From: Acidovorax sp. DW039
GTDB taxonomy: Bacteria; Pseudomonadota; Gammaproteobacteria; Burkholderiales; Burkholderiaceae_C
Direction: 5' to 3'
DNA length: 64,000 nt
Assembly: GCF_037101375.1 (NCBI RefSeq)
Contig: NZ_AP029019.1
Span: 1 to 64,000 of the forward strand
How positions within the stretch are numbered: position 1 is the stretch's first letter; every line of letters begins with the position of its first letter. The notes under the pieces were generated by a model. It saw nothing but the letters and a program-made list of their open reading frames with translations. It searched no databases and had not been told where the DNA came from. Position numbers and translations under genes: made by a program. This document shows, in pieces, positions 54,290-63,494 of the stretch.

Positions 54290-55684
54290 ATGTACCGCGA
54301 TCCCGTCCAGAGCCTTGAGCCCCAGTCCAGCCCCGCCAGTGCGCTGGCCACACGCCCGCTGCGCGTGGGCATGATTGGCATTGGCACCGTGGGGGCGGGC
54401 ACCTTCCGCGTGCTGGCACGCAACCAGGCGCTGGTTGCCGCACGGGCAGGCCGGGGCATCAAGCTGGTGGTGGTGTGTGCCCGCAGCCTGGCCCGCGCCA
54501 TGAGCGTGGTGGGTAAGGATGTGGCCCTCACCAACGACCCCATGCAGGTAGCCACCCACCCCGATGTGGATGTGCTGGTGGAGGCCGCAGGCGGCACCGG
54601 CCCCGCGCGTGAATGGGTGCTGGCCGCCATCCGAGCGGGCAAGCATGTGGTCACGGCCAACAAGGCGCTGCTGGCCGAGCATGGCAACGAGATCTTTGCC
54701 GCAGCCCGCCAGCACGGCGTGGCCGTGGCGTATGAGGGTGCGGTGGCCGTAAGCATCCCCATCATCAAGGCGCTGCGCGAGGGGCTGACGGCCAACCGCA
54801 TCGAGTGGGTGGCGGGCATCATCAACGGCACCACCAATTTCATCCTGAGCAAGATGCGCGACGAGGGCCTGGGCTTTGCCGAGGCGCTGGCGCAAGCGCA
54901 GGCGCTGGGCTATGCCGAGGCAGACCCGACGTTTGACATTGAAGGCATCGACGCAGCCCACAAGATCACGCTGCTGGCGGCCAATGCGTTTGGTATGCCG
55001 GTGCGCTTTGCCGATGCGCAGGTGGAGGGTATCACCCGCCTGCAGGGGCTGGACGTAGCCTGCGCCGAGCAGCTGGGCTACCGCATCAAGCTGCTGGGTG
55101 TGGCGCGGCACCGGCAAGGTGAAGGCGTGGAGCTGCGCGTGCAACCCGCGCTGGTGCCCGCCACGCACTTGCTGGCGCAGGTGAACGGCTCGATGAATGC
55201 GGTGATGGTGAAGGGCGACGCGGCAGGCGTGACGATGTTTTACGGCGCGGGAGCGGGCTCAGAGCAAACCGCATCGGCCGTAATTGCCGACTTGGTGGAC
55301 ATGGCCCGGCTGGAGGGCACCACCGCCGCGCAGCGCGTGCCGCACCAGGGCTTTCATGCCCACGCGGTGGACGAGCGCCTGGCCGTGCTGCCCCGCGCCG
55401 CCGTGCACACCCGCCACTACCTGCGCGTGCCGGTGCACACCGCGCAGCAGGTGGAGGCCGTGGGCGCATGGCTGGCCACGCAGCATGTGCCGGTGCAGCG
55501 TGTGGAGCTGGCCTGTGAAAAAACCCTGCCCGCAGGCAGCAGCCCCGAGGCACAAGCACAGGTGCTGGTGCTGACCGACGCCGTGGCCCAGGCCACCATC
55601 GACCTGGCCGTGCACGCGCTGGCTGCGCACCCCGCAGTGGCAGGGCCGGTGGTGACTCTGCGGGTGGAGGTACTGGAGGGTTGA
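54290..55684 (+). CDS. hom: Homoserine dehydrogenase
   Basis: NAD(P)H-dependent reduction of aspartate semialdehyde to homoserine, the branch point to threonine, isoleucine and methionine. The 464 residues have the Rossmann motif VGMIGIGTVGAGTF, the catalytic domain with GIINGTTNFILSKM and EADPTFDIEGIDAAHK (lysine at the active site), and a C-terminal ACT-like region. The frame starts at TTG 54278, but ATG 54290 has GGAG six bases before it. The Thr/Ile leader upstream fits its pathway. Confidence 0.95.
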   Translation: MYRDPVQSLEPQSSPASALATRPLRVGMIGIGTVGAGTFRVLARNQALVAARAGRGIKLVVVCARSLARAMSVVGKDVALTNDPMQVATHPDVDVLVEAAGGTGPAREWVLAAIRAGKHVVTANKALLAEHGNEIFAAARQHGVAVAYEGAVAVSIPIIKALREGLTANRIEWVAGIINGTTNFILSKMRDEGLGFAEALAQAQALGYAEADPTFDIEGIDAAHKITLLAANAFGMPVRFADAQVEGITRLQGLDVACAEQLGYRIKLLGVARHRQGEGVELRVQPALVPATHLLAQVNGSMNAVMVKGDAAGVTMFYGAGAGSEQTASAVIADLVDMARLEGTTAAQRVPHQGFHAHAVDERLAVLPRAAVHTRHYLRVPVHTAQQVEAVGAWLATQHVPVQRVELACEKTLPAGSSPEAQAQVLVLTDAVAQATIDLAVHALAAHPAVAGPVVTLRVEVLEG

Positions 55685-55736
55685 AGTGCGATGGCTGGGA
55701 GTGATCGCACAGGCCAGCTTGCAAACCAAAATGGCC

Positions 55737-55772
55737 TGTAGCGCTTATCCATCAGGCGCAAGCAGCTATCAA
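55737..55772. repeat. Comamonadaceae-type intergenic repeat
   Basis: TGTAGCGCTTATCCATCAGG followed by CGCAAGCAGCTATCAA, a second copy of the repeat at 53817. It lies in the gap between the convergent hom and PaiB-like genes. Confidence 0.6.
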
Positions 55773-55804
55773 TCAGATAGCAAAAAGCATCCCCAAGCCG
55801 TGCC

Positions 55805-56440
55805 TCACCCCATCAACCGCCCCAGCACCAGCGCCGCCATCTCTTCAGCGGCGGGGGTACCTTCGGCCAGCAGGCCTTGCACCACGCCTGCGCGGTCTTC
55901 GTCGGTACGGTTCTGGCTTACCTTCCAGAGGCCTTCCCAGCGCTGCACCTCCAGCGCCACGCCCACAATGGCGCGCTGCATTTTTTCTAAGTAATCGGGC
56001 GGGGCGTCGTCTACGCGCCAGGGGTGGGGGCGATGGGCCTCGTGCTGGTCGCTCAGGGCGTGCAGCATGTCGCGCAGCGGGCCTTCGCCCTCCAGCACGC
56101 GCAGCGTGCCGTGGGCGTGCACGGCGGCGTAGTTCCAGGTGGGCACCTGCTTGCCGTCGATGGCCTTAGACGGGTACCACGACGGTGAGATATACGCCTG
56201 CGGCCCATGGAACACCGCCACCGCCTGCTGCGGCAGCAGGGGCCACAGGGCGTTGGCGCCGGCCACATGGCCCAGCAGCGTGCCGTGGGGGCCCTGGGTC
56301 GGGTCAAGGTACAGCGGGATATGGTTGGCGTGCAGCGCCCCGGCCTGCGCCACCACCAGCGTGGCCAGGGGCTGCGCACGCACCAGGGCCTGCAGCGTGG
56401 CCGGGTCGTTCACCTGAAACTGGCGGTTGGCGTTGGCCAT
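55805..56440 (-). CDS. PaiB-like FMN-binding protein (negative transcriptional regulator family)
   Basis: A 211-residue protein of the PaiB family with a split-barrel FMN-binding fold: LATLVVAQAGALHANHIPLYLD at the start, GPQAYISPSWYPSK and VPTWNYAAVHAHGTL in the middle, and the C-terminal IVGVALEVQRWEGLWKVSQNR. In Bacillus PaiB acts on sporulation and protease genes, but most members are probably flavin oxidoreductases. ATG 56440 is one base after the preceding osmC-like stop, so both are co-transcribed. Confidence 0.88.
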   Translation of the reverse strand: MANANRQFQVNDPATLQALVRAQPLATLVVAQAGALHANHIPLYLDPTQGPHGTLLGHVAGANALWPLLPQQAVAVFHGPQAYISPSWYPSKAIDGKQVPTWNYAAVHAHGTLRVLEGEGPLRDMLHALSDQHEAHRPHPWRVDDAPPDYLEKMQRAIVGVALEVQRWEGLWKVSQNRTDEDRAGVVQGLLAEGTPAAEEMAALVLGRLMG

Positions 56441-56441
56441 G

Positions 56442-56936
56442 TCAGGCTCCCTCTGCGGTTCCATCCACTTCCAGCACAGGGCTGCAGTCGATGTGCGTTT
56501 TGACGGAGTTGGCCAGAAAGCAGGCCTCGTGGGCACGGTGGTGCAGCTCGGTCAGGGCCGCTTCGGTGGGCGCGTGGGCAGCGTCGAACACCGTGACCGG
56601 GCGCAGCTGCACATGGCTGACGATGAGGCGGCCCTGCGCATCGGGGGCCATGGTGCCCACGGCGGCATCGGTGTAGCGGTTCACGCGCCAGCCTGCGCGG
56701 CTGGCCAGGTCCAGAAACCACAGCATGTGGCAGCTCGACAAGGCGGCGATGTAAGCCTCTTCGGGGTCTACCGCCGCGGCATCCGAATATGGCAGCGGCA
56801 CCACATGGGGCGACGACGACGCCGCCACCGTGGCACCGCCATCAAACTGCCATTGGTGGCTGCGGTGGTAGCGCTTGTCGAGGAAATCGTCGGTGCCACG
56901 GGTCCAGATGACGGTGGCGGTGTGCGATGCGGCCAT
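56442..56936 (-). CDS. OsmC-family protein (second copy)
   Basis: A 164-residue OsmC relative distinct from the one at 52989. EEAYIAALSSCHMLWFLDLA has the first catalytic cysteine and HEACFLANSVKT the second. ATG 56936 has GGAG seven bases before. The large minus-strand frame running to 58565 is only open by composition and is antisense to the MocR gene. It is divergent from the MocR-type regulator, which probably controls this pair. Confidence 0.88.
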   Translation of the reverse strand: MAASHTATVIWTRGTDDFLDKRYHRSHQWQFDGGATVAASSSPHVVPLPYSDAAAVDPEEAYIAALSSCHMLWFLDLASRAGWRVNRYTDAAVGTMAPDAQGRLIVSHVQLRPVTVFDAAHAPTEAALTELHHRAHEACFLANSVKTHIDCSPVLEVDGTAEGA

Positions 56937-57011
56937 GGGTGGGCTCCGGCAGTGGTTTTTACAATGGTTCTTCAGTTTAGGTGCCACAGCACTTTCCCAA
57001 GGAGCCAATTC

Positions 57012-58511
57012 GTGCCCGTTGCCAGAGCCAATCCGCCGCACAGTGCCACGCATCCGACCGCCACCTTGCGCCAGCAGGTGTATGCGCAGTTGCGCAGCGC
57101 CATCGAGCAAGGGCGCTGGCCCGCAGGCACGCGGCTGCCCCCATCGCGCGAGCAGGCGGGGCTGCTGGGTGTGTCGCGCAACACCGTGCTGTGGGCCGTG
57201 CAGCGCCTGCTGGCCGAGGGCTATGTGGAGGCCCGCGTGGGTGATGGCACCTATGTGGCGCAGGCCCTGGCGCAGCGCCCTGCGGGCAACGCAAGGGCGG
57301 GCACCCCAGCAGGCACGCAGGCGTTGGTGGCACCGCCCAGGGGCCTGTCGCGGCGCGGGCAACTGGTGGCCGACACGGCGGCGCGCTGGCGGCCCCCGCT
57401 GGTGCCTGCGCGGGCGTTTCGCATTGGTGCACCCGAGGTGGCGACGTTTCCGTTTGCGGTGTGGGACCGGTTGGCCCGCCAGGCCACGCAGGCACAGCGC
57501 ACCGCCCGCGCCCAGTACCTGGACCCTGCGGGCGACCCCGACCTGCGCCAGGCGGTGGCCCAGTGGGTGTGGGCATCGCGTGGTATTCGCTGCGATGCGG
57601 CGCAGGTGGTGGTGTGCTCGGGCTCGCAGCAGGGCATTGACCTGATTGCCCGCCTGCTGCTGGATGTGGGCGATGAGGTGCTGGTGGAAGACCCCGGCTA
57701 CCCCGGCATCCGCGCCAGCCTGCTGGGCCACGGTGCGCTGGCCCGGCCCGTGCCGCTGGATGAAAGCGGGCTGTGCATTGCGCAGGGCGCGGCGCAGTGG
57801 CCCGCTGCGCGCATGGCCGTGGTCACGCCCACGCACCAGTTCCCCACCGGGGTGCGCATGGAGCTGCCGCGCCGCCAAGCCTTGTTGCAATGGGCGCGCG
57901 AGCACGATGCCTGGGTGGTGGAAGACGACTACGACGGCGAGTTCCAGTACGGCAACGCTGCCCAGCGTGTGCCTGCACTGTGCAGCCTGCCGGGGTCTGA
58001 ACGGGTGCTGTACGTGGGCACTTTCAGCAAGACGCTGCACCCCGGCCTGCGCCTGGGCTTTGTGGTGGTGCCGCCCGCGCTGGTCGATGCCTTTGCCATG
58101 GCACGCGCCATCACCGACCGGCATGCGCCCGGCGATGCCCAGGCCGTGCTGGCGCGCTTCATTGCCGAGGGGCACCTGCTGCGCCACCTGCGCCGCATGC
58201 GCGAGCTGTGCCAGCACCGCCAGCAATGGCTGATCGACACCCTGGCCGACGCCAGCGACGGCCACTGGCAATTGGCCCCCAGCGACCGCGGCATGCACCT
58301 GCTGCACGAAGCGCCAACTGGCAGCGATGACGAGCCCCTGGCCCGCAGCGCCCAGGCGGCGGGCGTGATGCTGGCCCCGCTCTCGCGCTACGCCATCACC
58401 TCGCCCCGGCGCGGCTGGCTGCTGGGCTACGCGGGCTATGGCGACGAGGAAATTCGCGCTGCGGCGCGTGTGGTGGGGGCGCTGGCGGCGCGGGGTAGAG
58501 CCAGGCAGTGA
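57012..58511 (+). CDS. MocR-family PLP-dependent transcriptional regulator
   Basis: A 499-residue fusion of an N-terminal GntR winged helix (YAQLRSAIEQGRWPAGTRLPPSR, NTVLWAVQRLLAEGY) with an aminotransferase-fold domain (CSGSQQGIDLIARLLLDVGD, VVEDDYDGEFQY, and YVGTFSKTLHPGLRLGF with the PLP lysine). MocR proteins regulate vitamin B6 or amine/amino-acid genes, usually the divergent neighbour. The start is GTG 57012 with AAGGAG seven bases before. The divergent osmC-paiB pair 75 bases away is the likely target. Confidence 0.92.
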   Translation: MPVARANPPHSATHPTATLRQQVYAQLRSAIEQGRWPAGTRLPPSREQAGLLGVSRNTVLWAVQRLLAEGYVEARVGDGTYVAQALAQRPAGNARAGTPAGTQALVAPPRGLSRRGQLVADTAARWRPPLVPARAFRIGAPEVATFPFAVWDRLARQATQAQRTARAQYLDPAGDPDLRQAVAQWVWASRGIRCDAAQVVVCSGSQQGIDLIARLLLDVGDEVLVEDPGYPGIRASLLGHGALARPVPLDESGLCIAQGAAQWPAARMAVVTPTHQFPTGVRMELPRRQALLQWAREHDAWVVEDDYDGEFQYGNAAQRVPALCSLPGSERVLYVGTFSKTLHPGLRLGFVVVPPALVDAFAMARAITDRHAPGDAQAVLARFIAEGHLLRHLRRMRELCQHRQQWLIDTLADASDGHWQLAPSDRGMHLLHEAPTGSDDEPLARSAQAAGVMLAPLSRYAITSPRRGWLLGYAGYGDEEIRAAARVVGALAARGRARQ

Positions 58512-58617
58512 TGCACCCACCATCCACACCACAGCAATGAAGCGGACCCTGCACAAACGCAGCACGCGGCTTCGACAGGCTCAGCCTGAACGGATGGTGA
58601 TGCCCCCAGGCCAGGGC

Positions 58618-59511
58618 CTACAGCGCCCCACTCAGGGCCTGTTCCACCAGCGCCAGGCCTTGGGCAGCCCCCATGCGCAGTCCTACATCGCTGCGCGTGG
58701 GCACATCGCATTCGCGCGGATTGATGCGGATGAGGCGGCCGCCGTGGTCGCGCAGCACGCTGTGCCCAAAGTGGCGCACCGACGGTATGGCCGTGCCCGC
58801 GCCCAGCTCGATCACCACCGGGCGGCGCGCACCCTGCAGCCAGCGCTGCTGGCGTGCGCGCTGGGCTGCGGTGCGGGCTTCCACCCAGTCCCAGTCGTTG
58901 AACATCAGGATGTTGGGCCGGGCCAGTGCGCCGCAGTGGGGGCAGCGCGGCGGCGCGTTGCGCAGGCGGCAGGTGGCTTCGTCCACATCGGGCACAAAGT
59001 CATCGGCGGGCCAGATGGCGTCGCTGCAGCCTTCCAGGCACTGCAGGTGGTGGATGGAGCCGTGGCATTCATGCACCGCGTCGGCGGGGTAGCCTGCGAT
59101 CTGGAACTGCCCGTCCACATTGCTGGTGAACACGCCCAGGCCATGGTGCATGCGCGCACCCCAGCGCAGCAAATGGGCAAAGCCTGCGTGCGGCACCGTG
59201 CGGCGGTACAGCGCCAGCCGGTGGCCGTAAAAGCCCCAGGCCAGATCCGGTGCGGCACGAAAAGCGGCAGGCGAGGCGATGGAGGCAAAGTCCAGCCGCG
59301 CCTGGGCCAGGGCAGGGTAGGCCCGCCAGAAACCGTCATTGCCCCGAAAGTCCGGCAGGCCCGAATCCACCCCCATGCCTGCGCCTGCAGCCACGATCAG
59401 GGCATCGGCCTGCTCCAGCAGCGCCGCTGCGTGCTCGGCGGCTGCGGCAAGGGCGGGGTCAAAGTACGAGGGCGGGGTGGGGTCGGGCGAAGAAGCGGGG
59501 TGGGTGGTCAT
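58618..59511 (-). CDS. Sir2-family NAD-dependent deacetylase
   Basis: A 297-residue sirtuin-type enzyme: GAGMGVDSGLPDFRGNDGFW binds NAD, FTSNVDGQF and HECHGSIHHLQC hold the catalytic histidine, and a zinc site is formed by C..C and CPHCGALARPNILMFNDW. It removes acyl groups from lysines using NAD+. ATG 59511 (MTTHPASSP) is preferred over 59544. It is chromosomal and 43 kb from the SLOG gene; nothing connects it to the TIR operon. Confidence 0.88.
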   Translation of the reverse strand: MTTHPASSPDPTPPSYFDPALAAAAEHAAALLEQADALIVAAGAGMGVDSGLPDFRGNDGFWRAYPALAQARLDFASIASPAAFRAAPDLAWGFYGHRLALYRRTVPHAGFAHLLRWGARMHHGLGVFTSNVDGQFQIAGYPADAVHECHGSIHHLQCLEGCSDAIWPADDFVPDVDEATCRLRNAPPRCPHCGALARPNILMFNDWDWVEARTAAQRARQQRWLQGARRPVVIELGAGTAIPSVRHFGHSVLRDHGGRLIRINPRECDVPTRSDVGLRMGAAQGLALVEQALSGAL

Positions 59512-59693
59512 GCGGTGGCTCCAATCCGCCAAGGATAGGGCCACCGAAGCAATGAACGGAACGAGCCACGTTGAACTTGAAATATCCGTTCGGGTTGAGC
59601 TGGATGCAACCCTGCGCGGCGCAGAGAAAACGCGGTGCTGTCCCTGCCGAAGCGTTCAGCGTGAACCGCTCACGTCCAGATCTTGCCAACGCC

Positions 59694-60893
59694 CTACCGG
59701 CTGGCTGACGCACCCTGCAGCGCAGGCGTGGAGGCAGGGGCCAGCCCCTCACTGGTCTGGGTGGCTTGCACGGTGCGCCACCAGTGCCGCGACAGGGCGG
59801 GCTTGTGCAGGTCAATGCGCTCGCCCATCACGGGAGCCACCAGCGGGACCTGGGCCGCCTCAGCCAGCGCGGTGATGCGCTCAAAAGGCTCGGTCCAAGG
59901 GTGCATCGACAGGTCAAACGTGCCGTTGTGGATGGGCATGAGGTAGCGGCCCTTCAGGTCCAGATGGGCCTGCAGGCTTTGCTCGGGCTGCATGTGCACA
60001 TCAGGCCAGTCAGCGTTGTAGGCACCGGTCTCCACCATGGTCAGGTCAAACGGGCCAAAGCGCTCGCCAATGGCCTTGAAACCATCGAAATAGCCCGTGT
60101 CACCGCTGAAGAAAATGCGCAACCCTTCGCCCGCAGCGCCACCTTCTGCACTGCCCTGGCCCGTGGTGCGCAGCACCCACGATGCCCACAGCGTGCGGTC
60201 GCTGTCGCCCAGGCCGCGGCCCGAGAAATGCTGGGCGGGCGTGGCCGTCAGCTCCAGTGCGCCCACGGTGGTGCTCTGCCACCAGTCCAGCTGCTGCACC
60301 TTGGCCGCAGGCACGCCCCATTCGATGAGCCGGTCACCCACGCCCAGCGGGGTGATGAAGTGCGCCACCTTGGGTGCCAGCTTCTGGATGGCACCGTAGT
60401 CCAGGTGGTCGTAATGGTCGTGCGAGAGCACCACGCCTTCGATCGGTGGCAGTTCATCAATGCTGATGGGCGGGGCATGGAAGCGCTTGGGCCCGATGAA
60501 CTGGAACGGCGACGCGCGCTCGGAAAACACCGGGTCCGTCAGCCAGAACTGCCCGCCCACCTTGAGCAGCATGGTCGAATGCCCCAGCCGCCACAGGCTG
60601 CCATCGGGCGCAGCCAGCAAGTCGGTGCGCAAGATGGCGTGCACGGGGATGGGGGCGGTGGGCACCGTTTCGGCATCTTTGCCGGTGGCAAAGCTCCACA
60701 TCACCTTCAGCGTCTTGCCCACGCCCAGTGACTGGCGCGGCTTGGCGTTGCGGAACTTGCCGTCCTCACGCATCGAACTCTGGCTTTGCGCGGTGGCAGG
60801 AAAGGTGCTGCAGGACGAGGTGACAGTGGCCATGACAAGGACTCCGATGACAACGGTGGCTGCGTGCCAGACCCGGGGGGTGCGACGGGGCAT
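59694..60893 (-). CDS. Lipoprotein metallo-beta-lactamase-fold hydrolase
   Basis: A 399-residue exported hydrolase. The signal peptide ends in a lipobox (VMATVTSSC). The metallo-beta-lactamase core has LGHSTMLLKVGGQFWLTDPV and the metal motif LSHDHYDHLDY (HxHxDH), with GDTGYFDGF and a C-terminal PIHNGTFDLSMHPW, resembling NAPE-PLD/UlaG-like hydrolases. It is divergent from a TetR-type gene 80 bases away, which probably represses it. Confidence 0.88.
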   Translation of the reverse strand: MPRRTPRVWHAATVVIGVLVMATVTSSCSTFPATAQSQSSMREDGKFRNAKPRQSLGVGKTLKVMWSFATGKDAETVPTAPIPVHAILRTDLLAAPDGSLWRLGHSTMLLKVGGQFWLTDPVFSERASPFQFIGPKRFHAPPISIDELPPIEGVVLSHDHYDHLDYGAIQKLAPKVAHFITPLGVGDRLIEWGVPAAKVQQLDWWQSTTVGALELTATPAQHFSGRGLGDSDRTLWASWVLRTTGQGSAEGGAAGEGLRIFFSGDTGYFDGFKAIGERFGPFDLTMVETGAYNADWPDVHMQPEQSLQAHLDLKGRYLMPIHNGTFDLSMHPWTEPFERITALAEAAQVPLVAPVMGERIDLHKPALSRHWWRTVQATQTSEGLAPASTPALQGASASR

Positions 60894-60920
60894 GGGCGAA
60901 CTCCGTGGAAATATGCACCG

Positions 60921-60963
60921 TACAGTGTAGTCCTGTTTTCAGAAAAGTAAACTGGTCAGTGTA
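60921..60963. promoter_or_regulatory. Repeated CAGTGTA motif in the MBL-tetR gap
   Basis: CAGTGTA occurs at 60922 and again at 60957 in the 80-base gap between the divergent hydrolase and TetR-type genes, where the regulator should bind. The evidence is weak. Confidence 0.3.
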
Positions 60964-60973
60964 AAATTGCCCC

Positions 60974-61603
60974 ATGAGTGACCAGCCTTCTCCCACGCGC
61001 CTGACCGATCGCAAGCGCGACGCCATCCTGCAAGCGGCCATCGGAGAGTTCAGGCAACACGGCTTCAATGGCACCAGCATGGACCGCGTGGCCGCTGCGG
61101 CCGAGGTCTCCAAACGCACCGTCTACAACCACTTCCCCAGCAAGGAAGACCTGTTCGAGGCTATCTTGCTGCTGATGTGGGAGCGCAGCCAGTCGCCCGA
61201 AGAACAGCAGTACGAGGCCACCCAGCCCCTGCGCCCCCAGTTGCTGGCGCTGCTGGGGCACAAGATGCGGCTGCTCAACGACGCGAGCTTCATCGACCTG
61301 AGCCGCGTGGCCATGGCCGACATGATGCACACCCCCGAGCGCGCCCGCGCCATCGCCACCAAGCTGGCTGCCAAGGAAGAAGGCCTGCCCCGCTGGCTGC
61401 ATGCTGCCCAGCAAGGTGGCCGCCTGCGCCCCAGCATGGACGTGCCCTACGCCGCCCAGCAACTGCAGGGTATGGTCAAGGCCTTCGCCTTCTGGCCCCA
61501 GCTGGCCATGGGCCAGCCACCGCTGACCCCAGCGCAACAGCAGCAGGTGCTGGCGGATGCGGTGGACATGTTTCTGGGGCTGTATGCAGTGCCTGCAGGC
61601 TGA
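60974..61603 (+). CDS. TetR/AcrR-family transcriptional regulator
   Basis: A 209-residue repressor. The N-terminal TetR helix-turn-helix is clear (RDAILQAAIGEFRQHGFNGTSMDRVAAAAEVSKRTVYNHFPSKEDLF, read in parts), followed by a helical ligand-binding domain of the AcrR C-terminal type (DLSRVAMADMMHTPERARAI). It is divergent from the lipoprotein hydrolase gene, its likely target. Confidence 0.92.
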   Translation: MSDQPSPTRLTDRKRDAILQAAIGEFRQHGFNGTSMDRVAAAAEVSKRTVYNHFPSKEDLFEAILLLMWERSQSPEEQQYEATQPLRPQLLALLGHKMRLLNDASFIDLSRVAMADMMHTPERARAIATKLAAKEEGLPRWLHAAQQGGRLRPSMDVPYAAQQLQGMVKAFAFWPQLAMGQPPLTPAQQQQVLADAVDMFLGLYAVPAG

Positions 61604-61691
61604 GAACCCGTTGCAAGGGCCCCTTCCAGGCCTGATCCAGGCGTCGTTTTGCACTACGCTTGCGGGTTTTCATCCCCGCCCAGGTCTCCCC

Positions 61692-62243
61692 ATGCCCCTG
61701 TCTCCCTACCTCGATACAGCGCCCGTGCTGGGCTCCAACGTGTTTGTGCATTCCAGCGCGCAGGTGATTGGCGATGTGCAGCTGGGCGATGACAGCTCGG
61801 TGTGGTGCAACGCCGTGCTGCGCGGCGACGTGAACCGCATCACCGTGGGCCGCTGCAGCAACGTGCAGGACCTGACCATGGGCCACGTATCGCACCGCAA
61901 CGCCGCCAAGCCCGAGGGCTCGCCGCTGGTGATTGGTGACTACGTGACGGTAGGCCACTCGGTCATCCTGCACGGCTGCCGCATCGGCAATGAATGCCTC
62001 ATCGGCATGGGCTCCATCGTGATGGACGACGCCGTGATCGAAGACCGCGTGATGCTGGGCGCAGGCAGCCTGGTTTCGCCCGGCAAGGTGCTGGAAAGCG
62101 GCTACCTCTACATCGGCCGCCCGGCGGTGCGCCAGCGGGCTTTGACGGAGGCGGAGATTGCCTACCTGAAGTACTCGGCCGAGCACTATGTGCGGGTGAA
62201 GACCAATTACTTGGTCACTCCACAGCCCGACTACAAGAGCTGA
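61692..62243 (+). CDS. Gamma-carbonic anhydrase-like hexapeptide protein
   Basis: A 183-residue left-handed beta-helix protein of the gamma-carbonic anhydrase/YrdA family: hexapeptide repeats (NVFVHSSAQVIGDVQLGDDSSVW), RGDVNRITVGRCSNVQD, and the histidine ligands in MGHVSHR and TVGHSVILHGC. All three zinc histidines appear present. The frame extends upstream to 61557, but ATG 61692 gives the family start. Confidence 0.92.
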   Translation: MPLSPYLDTAPVLGSNVFVHSSAQVIGDVQLGDDSSVWCNAVLRGDVNRITVGRCSNVQDLTMGHVSHRNAAKPEGSPLVIGDYVTVGHSVILHGCRIGNECLIGMGSIVMDDAVIEDRVMLGAGSLVSPGKVLESGYLYIGRPAVRQRALTEAEIAYLKYSAEHYVRVKTNYLVTPQPDYKS

Positions 62244-62307
62244 ACAACATGCAGTTTGCTGCCATGGGCTCCATGAGGTACCCCCAAAGCACACCATTCC
62301 TAGACGT

Positions 62308-63390
62308 ATGACTGAGCTCCTCGCCCGACTTTCAGAGTCTGTCACCACCGCTCGATCCGTGGAGGAACTGACACGGCCACTTCTGGAGATGCTGGAGGCT
62401 GTGACGGGCCTGGAATCCACCTACCTGACATCCGTCGACCAGATGCAGGGGATTCAGCATGTGCGGTATGCCCGCAATGCGGGCGACCTGCAGATCCGCG
62501 AAGGCTTGGCTGTTCCGTGGAACGACACATTGTGCAAACGGGCATTGGACGAAGGACGCACCTTCACCGATGACGTACCAAGCAGCTGGGGCGACTCGGG
62601 AGCTGCTCGGGACCTCGGCATCCACACCTATGTGACCAAGGCCGTGCACATGAGCGACGGCACGCTGTATGGCACCTTGTGCGCAGCCAGCAGGCATGCC
62701 CGTCCCCGTATGCCGCAGACGGACCGCATCCTTACGCTGTTCGCCTTCCTGATTGGTCAGCAGGTGGAGCGTGAAAAGCTCATTCAAGAGCTGGTGTACG
62801 CCAATGCCCAACTGGCTGCCGCCGCTACCACCGACCAGCTTACCGGATTGCCCAACCGTCGCGCCCTGATGGCTGCGCTGGAGCGCATGTTGGCACAGGG
62901 CCAGCGCATGCAAAGAGGTGTGCAAATCGCGTTCATCGATCTGGATGGATTCAAGGCCATCAACGACACCTATGGTCATGATGTGGGTGACCAATTTTTG
63001 CTCGCCATAGCGCAGAGGCTCCGCAGCGCACTGCGCATAGAAGACATGGCAGCGCGACTGGGTGGCGATGAATTTGTAGTTATCAGCCTGGGACTACATA
63101 CGCACGGTTTGGCGCACACGGGGCAGGAAGTGTTGGGCCAGCGCATTGTTCAGGCCACGCAGGGACGGTTCAACCTTCAGGGAGCATCGTTGGACTATGC
63201 CGGAGCCAGCGTCGGCATGACCACCATCACGCCTGACCAGAACCTGGGCGTAGAGGAAGCTTTACGCCTCGCAGACCAAACCATGTACCAGGTGAAACAA
63301 GCACGCCGCCATGCGCACAAAGCGGCGACGCAGGCACCAGTACAACCCGCAATGCCTGACCAGGCCTCTTTGAACCTGAAAAATTTGTAA
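62308..63390 (+). CDS. GAF-domain diguanylate cyclase
   Basis: A 360-residue signalling protein. Residues 1-150 form a GAF sensor (TGLESTYLTSVDQMQGIQHV, GTLCAASRHARPRM). Residues about 170-345 are a GGDEF domain with DQLTGLPNRRALM, IDLDGFKAINDTYGHDVGD and the intact active site RLGGDEFVVIS. It probably makes cyclic di-GMP. No EAL domain is present. Confidence 0.92.
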   Translation: MTELLARLSESVTTARSVEELTRPLLEMLEAVTGLESTYLTSVDQMQGIQHVRYARNAGDLQIREGLAVPWNDTLCKRALDEGRTFTDDVPSSWGDSGAARDLGIHTYVTKAVHMSDGTLYGTLCAASRHARPRMPQTDRILTLFAFLIGQQVEREKLIQELVYANAQLAAAATTDQLTGLPNRRALMAALERMLAQGQRMQRGVQIAFIDLDGFKAINDTYGHDVGDQFLLAIAQRLRSALRIEDMAARLGGDEFVVISLGLHTHGLAHTGQEVLGQRIVQATQGRFNLQGASLDYAGASVGMTTITPDQNLGVEEALRLADQTMYQVKQARRHAHKAATQAPVQPAMPDQASLNLKNL

Positions 63391-63494
63391 GAGCGGGGCC
63401 CTTCAGCAGGATTACGCTCAGCCGGGATAATCGGACACCCACCCGATTCCGGCGGCGACATCGCATCGCCTCCTGCCAGCCCGCTCCCACCCCC

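Noticed and set aside
56442..58565. 707-codon minus-strand frame spanning the MocR gene
   Set aside because: Only its last 164 codons (the OsmC-like gene) are real; the rest is antisense to the PLP-dependent regulator.
58618..59511. Sirtuin as the missing Thoeris SIR2 effector
   Set aside because: It has a deacetylase-type zinc site, lies in chromosomal sequence 43 kb from the SLOG gene and has no SLOG domain.
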